Assembly: GCA_910585805.1 (NCBI GenBank)
Contig: CAJUFB010000029.1
Span: forward strand, 31,614 to 46,143
Direction: 5' to 3'
From: an uncultured Acetatifactor sp.
Lineage (GTDB): Bacteria > Bacillota > Clostridia > Lachnospirales > Lachnospiraceae
Length of the DNA: 14,530 nucleotides
Shown here: piece by piece, positions 1-5,837 of the stretch
Layout: each line of letters begins with the position of its first letter
Numbering within the stretch: position 1 is the stretch's first letter
Translations under genes and position numbers: made by a program
Notes under the pieces: model-generated
The model's input: the letters and a program-made list of their open reading frames with translations, nothing else
Told to the model about the DNA's origin: nothing
The model's database searches: none

Positions 1-171
1 GGCCGGAAATACTCTGCCCATGTTGGGTACTGGGAGGGCGGTTGCGGAACTGGAAAAATAAAAACAGCAACCGCCCGGACAGTGCCCCAGAGGATTTACG
101 GACGCCTGCATTTGGCGGCCGGAAATACTCTGCCCATGTTGGGTACTGGGAGGGCGGTTGCGGAACTGGAA
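1..171. repeat. 55-bp direct repeat, 116-bp period, upstream of purB
   Basis: Bases 1-55 are repeated exactly at 117-171. The match breaks at 56 versus 172, just before the purB ribosome binding site; the left end of the first copy is cut by the window edge. If this is a simple tandem duplication, the unit is 56-171 and the 61 bases before the window should match 56-116. The period is not a multiple of three. Reading frame 1 is open from the edge to a TAG at 172-174. Frame 3 is open to a TGA at 186-188 that overlaps the purB ATG. The segment may therefore duplicate the 3' end of an upstream gene that I cannot identify. A 10-bp inverted repeat (36-45 with 67-76) could form a hairpin with a 21-nt loop. 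Confidence 0.9.
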
Positions 172-184
172 TAGGAGAGCAGGA

Positions 185-1636
185 ATGAGCACAGACAGAT
201 ATGTAAGCCCTTTGTCCGAAAGATATGCCAGCAGGGAAATGCAGTACATTTTTTCACCGGATATGAAATTCCGTACCTGGAGAAGGCTGTGGATTGCCCT
301 GGCTGAGACGGAGAAGGAGTTGGGACTGAGCAGAGACGGCAAGCCGGTCATTACAGATGAACAGATTGAGGAATTGAAGAGCCATGCGGAGGATATCAAT
401 TATGAGGTGGCCAGAGCCAGGGAAAAGGAAGTCCGCCACGATGTCATGAGCCATGTGTATGCTTACGGGCAGCAGTGCCCTAAAGCTGCCGGTATCATCC
501 ATCTGGGTGCCACTTCCTGCTATGTGGGAGATAACACGGATATCATCGTGATGCGGGAAGGCCTGAAGCTTCTGAAGAAGAAGCTGGTGAATGTCATTGC
601 CGAGCTTGCGGATTTCGCGGAGAAGCACAAGGCACAGCCAACCCTTGCGTTCACTCATTTCCAGCCTGCCCAGCCTACTACGGTGGGAAAGCGGGCCACG
701 CTTTGGATGCAGGAATTCTATCTGGATCTGGAAGATCTGGATTATGTGCTGGGAAATCTGAAGCTTCTTGGCTCCAAAGGAACCACGGGGACTCAGGCTT
801 CTTTTCTGGAGTTGTTTGACGGGGACCAGGAGACGATTGATAAGATTGATCCCATGATTGCGGAGAAGATGGGCTTTGAAAAATGTTTTCCCGTATCCGG
901 GCAGACGTATTCCCGTAAAATAGATACCAGGGTAGCGAATGTGCTTGCGGGGATCGCCGCTTCTGCCCACAAGATGAGCAATGACATCCGTCTGCTCCAG
1001 CATTTGAAGGAAGTGGAAGAGCCTTTTGAGAAGAGTCAGATCGGTTCGTCTGCTATGGCCTACAAGCGGAATCCTATGAGAAGCGAGCGGATTGCCTCTC
1101 TTTCCAGATATGTGATGATTGATGCCCTGAATCCGGCCATCACTTCCGCTACCCAGTGGTTTGAGCGCACCCTGGACGATTCGGCGAACAAGAGACTGTC
1201 CATTCCGGAAGGGTTTCTGGCAGTGGACGGTATCCTGGATCTGTGCCTGAATGTGGTGGACGGCCTGGTGGTGTATCCGAAGGTGATAGAGAAGCGCCTT
1301 ATGAGCGAGCTTCCGTTCATGGCTACCGAGAATATCATGATGGATGCCGTGAAGATGGGCGGGAACCGTCAGGAACTGCATGAGCGCATCAGGGAGCTTT
1401 CCATGGAAGCCGGCCGGAATGTGAAGGTGGAGGGAAAGGAAAATAATCTGTTGGAGTTGATTGCTGCAGACCCTGCCTTTCATATGAGTCTGGAAGAACT
1501 GCAGAAAACCATGGAGCCTGCCAGGTATGTGGGACGCTCCAAAGAGCAGGTGGATGCTTTCCTGCAGGATGTAATCCGTCCGGTGCTGGAGACGAACAGA
1601 GATTTACTTGGCGTGAAAGCCGAAATTACTGTATAA
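185..1636 (+). CDS. purB: Adenylosuccinate lyase
   Basis: PurB removes fumarate from SAICAR to give AICAR and from adenylosuccinate to give AMP, so it acts in both IMP synthesis and AMP formation in the cytoplasm. The fumarase/aspartase-superfamily signature GSSAMAYKRNP lies at residues 287-297, in the flexible catalytic loop with its active-site serine. The FTHFQPAQPTT motif carries conserved His158, and TSCYVGDNTD is the conserved substrate-binding region. I chose the ATG at 185, giving 483 aa, because a TAGGAG box (172-177) sits 7 nt upstream. An in-frame ATG at 158 lies inside the direct repeat, has no ribosome binding site, and adds nine atypical residues. The protein is longer than the roughly 430-residue Bacillus form and nearer the roughly 480-residue form. 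The PurF-like gene follows 98 bp later on the same strand. Confidence in function is very high. Confidence 0.97.
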   Translation: MSTDRYVSPLSERYASREMQYIFSPDMKFRTWRRLWIALAETEKELGLSRDGKPVITDEQIEELKSHAEDINYEVARAREKEVRHDVMSHVYAYGQQCPKAAGIIHLGATSCYVGDNTDIIVMREGLKLLKKKLVNVIAELADFAEKHKAQPTLAFTHFQPAQPTTVGKRATLWMQEFYLDLEDLDYVLGNLKLLGSKGTTGTQASFLELFDGDQETIDKIDPMIAEKMGFEKCFPVSGQTYSRKIDTRVANVLAGIAASAHKMSNDIRLLQHLKEVEEPFEKSQIGSSAMAYKRNPMRSERIASLSRYVMIDALNPAITSATQWFERTLDDSANKRLSIPEGFLAVDGILDLCLNVVDGLVVYPKVIEKRLMSELPFMATENIMMDAVKMGGNRQELHERIRELSMEAGRNVKVEGKENNLLELIAADPAFHMSLEELQKTMEPARYVGRSKEQVDAFLQDVIRPVLETNRDLLGVKAEITV

Positions 1637-1659
1637 ATGCGGATGTTGCCTGGCAGATG

Positions 1660-1689
1660 TTGATATGAGATATTCTGCATCTGTATACA
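1660..1689 (+). promoter_or_regulatory. Possible promoter of the PurF-like gene
   Basis: TTGATA (1660-1665) and TATACA (1684-1689) are separated by 18 bp. A 6-bp inverted repeat, CAGATG (1654-1659) and CATCTG (1678-1683), brackets the spacer and could be an operator or a small hairpin. The -10 element is imperfect, and read-through from purB is an equally good explanation for expression. Confidence 0.3.
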
Positions 1690-1734
1690 ATACTTTGAGG
1701 ACAAAACAGAATAAAGATAAATCAGGAGGCTGGT

Positions 1735-3141
1735 ATGGGAGGATTTTTTGGCGTAGCATCTAAGGAAGACTGTGTATTTGACTTATATTTCGGGACAGAT
1801 TATCATTCCCATCTCGGAACCCGGCGCGCGGGCATGGTGGTGTGCAGCAAGGAGAAAGGTTTTGACAGGGCAATCCATAATATTGAAAATGCTCCTTTCC
1901 GTACGAAGTTCGGCAAGGAGATCAACGAGATGAAAGGGAACATCGGAATCGGATGTATTTCCGATTTTGAGCCTCAGCCTCTGATGGTCCGCTCCCACCA
2001 TGGAACCTATGCCATTGCCACCGTGGGGAGGATCAACAATATAGAGCAGCTGACACAGGAACTGTTTTCCAACGGGCACGGGCATTTTCTGGAGATGAGC
2101 GGCGGAGATATCAATGCCACGGAACTGGTGGCTTCTCTTCTGGACCAGAAGGACAACCTGGTGGAGGCGATTCAGTATGCCCAGGAAGTCATTGACGGCT
2201 CCATGACCATACTGGTTATGACCGAGAAAGGGATATATGCCGGCAGAGACAGATATGGCAGGACCCCGGTATCCGTCGGCAAAAAAGAGGGAGCCTACTG
2301 TGTTTCATTTGAAAGCTTTGCCTATTTGAATCTGGGATATGTGTGTGACAGGGAGTTGGGACCCGGTGAGGTCGCTGTGGTGACGCCTGAAGGCATACAC
2401 ACGTTGGTGCAGCCTGGAAAAGAGATGAAAATCTGTACCTTTTTGTGGGTATACTATGGGTATCCTTCTTCTTCCTACGAAGGAGTCAGCGTGGAAAAGA
2501 TGCGTTACAACTGCGGTGCGCTGCTGGCGGAACGCGATAATGTAAAACCTGATACGGTAGCTGGGGTACCTGATTCCGGGACTGCCCATGCCATCGGTTA
2601 CGCAAATGTTTCGGGAGTGCCTTTTTCCAGGCCGTTCATCAAGTATACGCCTACCTGGCCCCGTTCTTTTATGCCGGTGATTCAGACACAACGGAATCTG
2701 ATTGCCAAGATGAAACTGATTCCGGTTCAGGATCTGATTGAGAATAGGAGTCTGCTGCTGATAGACGATTCTATCGTGAGAGGAACGCAGCTGAGAGAGA
2801 CGACGGAATTTCTGTATCAGAGCGGTGCAAAGGAAGTGCATATCCGCCCGGCATGCCCGCCGTTGCTGTTTGGCTGCAAGTATCTGAATTTTTCCCGTTC
2901 CACTTCGGAGATGGATTTGATTGCCAGAAGGGTATTAAAGGAGATGGAAGAGGAAGGGCGGATGATTGATTTAAAGGATTATGTAAATCCCGATACCGCA
3001 GAATATGCGGAGATGGTGGAGCGGATCGGAAAGAAGCTGAATTTTACCACTCTGCGGTATCACAGGCTGGATGATATGATCGCTTCTGTTGGAATTGATA
3101 AGAATAAGCTCTGTACCTATTGCTGGGATGGGAGAGAGTAG
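1735..3141 (+). CDS. PurF-like amidophosphoribosyltransferase lacking the glutaminase cysteine
   Basis: PurF makes 5-phosphoribosylamine from PRPP, the first step of purine synthesis, using ammonia released from glutamine by its N-terminal Ntn-hydrolase domain. This 468-residue protein has that layout: glutaminase-like domain about 1-230, phosphoribosyltransferase domain about 234-468. The PRPP loop is intact (IDDSIVRGT, 343-351). Cys234, Cys381, Cys460 and Cys463 fit the four [4Fe-4S] ligands of Bacillus-type PurF. The glutaminase site looks dead. The protein starts MGGFFG where family members expose an N-terminal Cys, the HNGN oxyanion stretch reads TVGR (96-99), and the usual Arg-containing RYxT motif is missing. 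AGGAGG lies 5 nt before the ATG, and no nearby start restores a Cys. It may use free ammonia or a partner glutaminase, or it may have a changed role. I recall similar Gly-start proteins in other Clostridia, so a sequencing error is unlikely. Confidence 0.88.
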   Translation: MGGFFGVASKEDCVFDLYFGTDYHSHLGTRRAGMVVCSKEKGFDRAIHNIENAPFRTKFGKEINEMKGNIGIGCISDFEPQPLMVRSHHGTYAIATVGRINNIEQLTQELFSNGHGHFLEMSGGDINATELVASLLDQKDNLVEAIQYAQEVIDGSMTILVMTEKGIYAGRDRYGRTPVSVGKKEGAYCVSFESFAYLNLGYVCDRELGPGEVAVVTPEGIHTLVQPGKEMKICTFLWVYYGYPSSSYEGVSVEKMRYNCGALLAERDNVKPDTVAGVPDSGTAHAIGYANVSGVPFSRPFIKYTPTWPRSFMPVIQTQRNLIAKMKLIPVQDLIENRSLLLIDDSIVRGTQLRETTEFLYQSGAKEVHIRPACPPLLFGCKYLNFSRSTSEMDLIARRVLKEMEEEGRMIDLKDYVNPDTAEYAEMVERIGKKLNFTTLRYHRLDDMIASVGIDKNKLCTYCWDGRE

Positions 3142-3180
3142 TGTGAGAAAGGCTTGTGAAGCGGACCTTGCTCACAGGGA

Positions 3181-3202
3181 AGCATCCGTGGGCGGATGTT
3201 TT
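3181..3202 (+). terminator. Weak intrinsic terminator after the PurF-like gene
   Basis: CATCCG (3183-3188) and CGGATG (3193-3198) form a 6-bp stem, extendable by a G-T and an A-T pair, with a TGGG loop and then TTTT. Just upstream, TGTGAG (3142-3147) and CTCACA (3171-3176) form a second, looser hairpin starting at the stop codon. The T-run is short, so read-through into the acyltransferase gene is possible. Confidence 0.45.
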
Positions 3203-3260
3203 CGAATGTCTGTATGTTTTTGGCGCCGTTGGTGCGGCAGATGAATAGGGGTGTTTGAGC

Positions 3261-3965
3261 GTGTTAAGGTTATTTTATGTGGTAGTCGTGTCGTTTCCCT
3301 TTGTTATATACTATGTCTGCAAGGCTCATTATATTGAGCATCATGGCGAGAAATTTTCGGAGGAGAAACGTTACCGGATGGCCCGCAGGTGTATTTCCAT
3401 TATGATGCACAATGGCAGGATTAAGACAGAGAGCCGTGGGCAGGAGCTTCTGCCTGAGGAGGGCGGTTATGTCATGTATTCCAATCATCAGGGCAAGTAT
3501 GACACTCTGGGGATCATGGGCTCTCATCCAAAACCCTGTACCATTGTCATTGATGCCTATCGCTCCAGGCTGCCGATTACGGATTCTTTTATCGATCTGG
3601 TGCAGGGCAGCAGGCTGGACAGGCGTGATATGAAGAAGCAGATGAAGACAATTCGGGAGATTGCGGAGGAAGTCAAGGCAGGAAGGCGCTATATTGTCTT
3701 TCCGGAAGGCGGCTATGACCATAATAAAAATGATCTGCAGGAATTCATGCCCGGGGCCTTTAAGTGTGCTGTCTGGGCGAAAGCCCCTATCGTGCCGGTG
3801 GCCATTATTGATTCCTACAAACCTTTTGGGGTGAACTCACTCCGCAAGGTCAGGACATATGTGCATTTTCTGGCACCCATTTTTTTCGAGGAATACAGCG
3901 GGATGAGGACGGCGGAGATTGCGGAACTGGTAAAGTCCAGGATTGCGGCGGATATTGACGCGTAG
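3261..3965 (+). CDS. 1-acyl-sn-glycerol-3-phosphate acyltransferase family protein (PlsC-like)
   Basis: PlsC-type enzymes add the second acyl chain to lysophosphatidic acid at the inner membrane face, giving phosphatidic acid. The family motifs are visible: block I NHQGKYD, which supplies the catalytic His-X4-Asp (about residues 76-81), block III FPEGG (about 147-151) and block IV IVPVAI (about 177-182). A hydrophobic N-terminal stretch (about residues 3-20) would anchor it in the membrane. At 234 aa it is of normal size. The start is uncertain. The only upstream box is AGGGG (3247-3251); it sits 9 nt before the GTG at 3261 but 3 nt before an in-frame TTG at 3255, so I prefer GTG. It follows the PurF-like gene by 119 bp with a weak hairpin between, and purC converges on it. 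Exact acyl-donor and acceptor specificity cannot be read from the sequence. Confidence 0.9.
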   Translation: MLRLFYVVVVSFPFVIYYVCKAHYIEHHGEKFSEEKRYRMARRCISIMMHNGRIKTESRGQELLPEEGGYVMYSNHQGKYDTLGIMGSHPKPCTIVIDAYRSRLPITDSFIDLVQGSRLDRRDMKKQMKTIREIAEEVKAGRRYIVFPEGGYDHNKNDLQEFMPGAFKCAVWAKAPIVPVAIIDSYKPFGVNSLRKVRTYVHFLAPIFFEEYSGMRTAEIAELVKSRIAADIDA

Positions 3966-4048
3966 CTGCAGTGTAATGCGAGATTCCGCAGGGCGGGATG
4001 AGAACGTGGCCGGCAGCCTCATTGGTTTATAAGAAACCGGAACTGAAT

Positions 4049-4125
4049 AAACCTCCTCATGCAGGCCGTTAAGGAGATGGCTTTCGCCGGTTTCCGAACA
4101 GAATACGGACTGGATGAGGAGGTTT
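4049..4125. terminator. Long inverted repeat between convergent plsC-like gene and purC
   Basis: AAACCTCCTCAT (4049-4060) is perfectly complementary to ATGAGGAGGTTT (4114-4125). Past one mismatch, three more pairs (4062-4064 with 4110-4112) extend the stem. The loop is about 45 nt. A second complementary pair, GAAACCGG (4033-4040) and CCGGTTTC (4087-4094), interleaves with the first, so the two stems compete or form a pseudoknot. The position between convergent stop codons suits a two-way terminator, but T-runs are short on both sides. Confidence 0.5.
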
Positions 4126-4141
4126 TCCATTTCTTTGAAGT

Positions 4142-5017
4142 TTATAAGGGCGTTCCGGTCAGCAGTTCATAAGCCTGAAGGTATTTGTCGATGGTCTTCT
4201 GCACTACATCATCCGGCAGTACCCAGTCGTTGCCGGGATTCGCTTTCAGCCAGTCCCGGGCGAACTGCTTGTCAAAAGAGGGCTGGCCGTGTCCGGGTTC
4301 ATAACCGTCTGCTGGCCAGAAACGGGAACTGTCGGGCGTCAGCATCTCATCCGCCAGAACAATATTGCCGTTCTTATCCAGGCCGAACTCAAACTTGGTG
4401 TCAGCTATAATGATGCCGCGTCCCAGTGCATATTCGGCACATTTTTTGTATAAGGCAAGCGTGTATTCACGAAGCTTTTCGGCGTATTCCCGACCTTTTC
4501 CGGGGAAGCGCTTCTCCAGATAGTCTACACTCTGCTCAAAGGAAATATTCTCGTCATGGTCCCCAATTTCCGCCTTGGTGGAGGGGGTGTAGATGGGCTC
4601 TGGCAGCTTGTCCGCTTCCTTTAAGCCTTCCGGCAGGCGGATGCCGCATACCGTGCCGTCCTTCTGGTAGCTGGCCCAGCCGCTTCCGGTAATATAACCG
4701 CGCACGATACACTCTATGGGAAGTATGTCAAGCTTGCGGCAGAGCATGCTTTTTCCGTCGAATTCCTCGTTCCGGAAAAATTCAGGCATATCTTTTACAT
4801 CCACGGAAATCATGTGGTTGGGCAGAATATCCTTCGTCATATTGAACCAGAACCTGGACATCTGGGTCAGCACGGTGCCTTTTTTGCGGACCTTGTTGCC
4901 AAGAATCACGTCAAAGCAGCTGATACGGTCTGTGGCCACCATAATCAGGGTGTCGCCGTTGTCGTAAATCTCACGTACTTTGCCCTCTTTAATGGGCTTA
5001 AGTTCCTGTATGCTCAT
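4142..5017 (-). CDS. purC: Phosphoribosylaminoimidazole-succinocarboxamide synthase (SAICAR synthase)
   Basis: PurC joins aspartate to CAIR using ATP to give SAICAR, the substrate PurB then cleaves. Diagnostic family stretches are all present: KEGKVREIYDNGD in the N-terminal ATP-grasp-like lobe, ATDRISCFDVI, the SAICAR signature region IVRGYITGSGWASY, IIADTKFEFGLD, and DEMLTPDSSRFW. At 291 aa it belongs to the longer PurC form (about 290 aa) rather than the roughly 240-residue Bacillus form. I prefer the ATG at 5017. AAGGAG (5025-5030) is 7 nt away from it but only 1 nt from an in-frame ATG at 5023, which would add Met-Asn. The gene converges with the plus-strand purB/PurF-like genes, so it is transcribed separately despite serving the same pathway. 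It has its own promoter about 36 bp upstream. Confidence 0.97.
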   Translation of the reverse strand: MSIQELKPIKEGKVREIYDNGDTLIMVATDRISCFDVILGNKVRKKGTVLTQMSRFWFNMTKDILPNHMISVDVKDMPEFFRNEEFDGKSMLCRKLDILPIECIVRGYITGSGWASYQKDGTVCGIRLPEGLKEADKLPEPIYTPSTKAEIGDHDENISFEQSVDYLEKRFPGKGREYAEKLREYTLALYKKCAEYALGRGIIIADTKFEFGLDKNGNIVLADEMLTPDSSRFWPADGYEPGHGQPSFDKQFARDWLKANPGNDWVLPDDVVQKTIDKYLQAYELLTGTPL

Positions 5018-5052
5018 GTTCATTCTCCTTACTGATTCATTGCGTTACTTCT

Positions 5053-5080
5053 ATTATAACGATTAAGCCGTAATAAGCAA
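5053..5080 (-). promoter_or_regulatory. purC promoter
   Basis: On the minus strand a perfect TATAAT -10 (5053-5058) is preceded by TTGCTT (5075-5080) with a 16-bp spacer. Transcription would start near 5046, leaving a leader of about 28 nt before the purC ATG. No purine riboswitch can fit in such a short leader. Confidence 0.65.
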
Positions 5081-5366
5081 GAGGCATTTTGACTTTTTAT
5101 CGGTTTAAATTTTTCAGACAGTCTTTCAAAGGTGCAACAGCAAAGAAGCGACTAAGTGAATTTTTTGTAAAGTCTATTCCATCAGGAAAGTTATTACAGT
5201 ATAATGGAGCCAGTGACAAATCGATATTTTTAGAGTCAATATGAGTGACTGCTGTACATACTCCGCCGCAAAATAGAAGAAGGGAATTCCACAGAAACGG
5301 GGAAAGTGGAGATTGTAAAACAGATTTTTAAGGGAGCCGGAGAGCAGAGACAAAAACAGGAGGATT
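5081..5366. other. A+T-rich intergenic stretch between purC promoter and SMI1-like fragment
   Basis: No convincing gene was found. On the plus strand a TATAAT at 5200-5205 lies ahead of the SMI1-like gene but lacks a recognisable -35 (TTCCAT at 5177-5182), so it is a weak promoter candidate. On the minus strand, 5097-5327 is free of stop codons but has no ATG or GTG start, only a TTG with no ribosome binding site, and I recognise nothing in its translation. It may be gene remnant. Confidence 0.4.
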
Positions 5367-5726
5367 ATGGCAGGAATGAAAAATTTGGACAGATATCTGG
5401 ATGAAATTAAAAAGGGGATTCCCGATATAGAAACGCGCCTGAATGTCGGGGCGGAAGAAGGCCGGCTGGAGCAGCTTGCCCGGAAGGCCGGTGTGCTTCC
5501 TGCACAACTGCTGGAACTGTACCGGCGGTTTGACGGGGAGGATATGGCAAAGGAAACGGGTTTTCTGGCAGGGCTACAGTTCCTTCCTCTGGAAAAAGCA
5601 CTGACGGATTTTGCTTTTTTACCGTCTCAACAGGAAGTCCGGCCAGCCCACCGCGGTCTTTTTTCAGGCATATCTCGAATCCTCTTACAATGCACTCAGC
5701 GGATAATCCGTGCCCGTTGTCTGTGA
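5367..5726 (+). pseudogene. SMI1/KNR4 (SUKH) family protein, C-terminally truncated
   Basis: The first about 85 residues resemble the N-terminal half of SMI1/KNR4 (SUKH superfamily) proteins: a charged helix, a conserved PAQLLELYRRFDGED stretch (about 45-59), then the hydrophobic GFLAGLQFLPLEKAL segment (about 65-79). Members are usually about 150-200 aa and often act as immunity proteins against contact-dependent or polymorphic toxins. Here the reading frame degrades after about 5625 into a Ser/Arg-rich tail and stops at 119 aa, without the expected C-terminal half, so I read it as broken. AGGAGG (5358-5363) lies 3 nt before the ATG at 5367 and 12 nt before a second ATG at 5376; neither spacing is ideal. 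No toxin gene is next to it. The family call rests on pattern recognition only. Confidence 0.55.
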
Positions 5727-5769
5727 ACTGCCCAACCGGGGAAGGCGCCTTTTGGGGAGAAGATATATT

Positions 5770-5811
5770 CCGGCACTGGGGGATTCCTGCTGCTTCTGCA
5801 GGGGCTGCCGG
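5770..5811. repeat. Nested inverted repeat downstream of the lipoprotein gene
   Basis: CCGGCA (5770-5775) pairs with TGCCGG (5806-5811), enclosing a second stem, CCTGC (5786-5790) with GCAGG (5798-5802). It begins 26 bp beyond the lipoprotein stop codon, where a terminator is expected. It has no T-run on either strand, so it would be a factor-dependent or RNA-stabilising structure at best. Confidence 0.4.
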
Positions 5812-5837
5812 AGGAAACAGGCCCTTCCGTGCAGCAG

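Noticed and set aside
254..1483. Long open frame on the minus strand opposite purB (409 codons)
   Set aside because: It lies entirely antisense to a confidently identified purB, has no ribosome binding site or recognisable domain, and its His/Arg-rich translation is typical of a shadow frame.
1637..1734. Purine riboswitch or PurR-type leader before the PurF-like gene
   Set aside because: The gap is only 98 bases and lacks the conserved three-way-junction elements of a purine riboswitch; only a small inverted repeat is visible.
5097..5327. Minus-strand stretch of 76 codons without stop near the purC promoter
   Set aside because: It has no ATG or GTG, only a TTG without a ribosome binding site, no recognised similarity, and lies upstream of a clear purC promoter; kept only as a note on the intergenic region.
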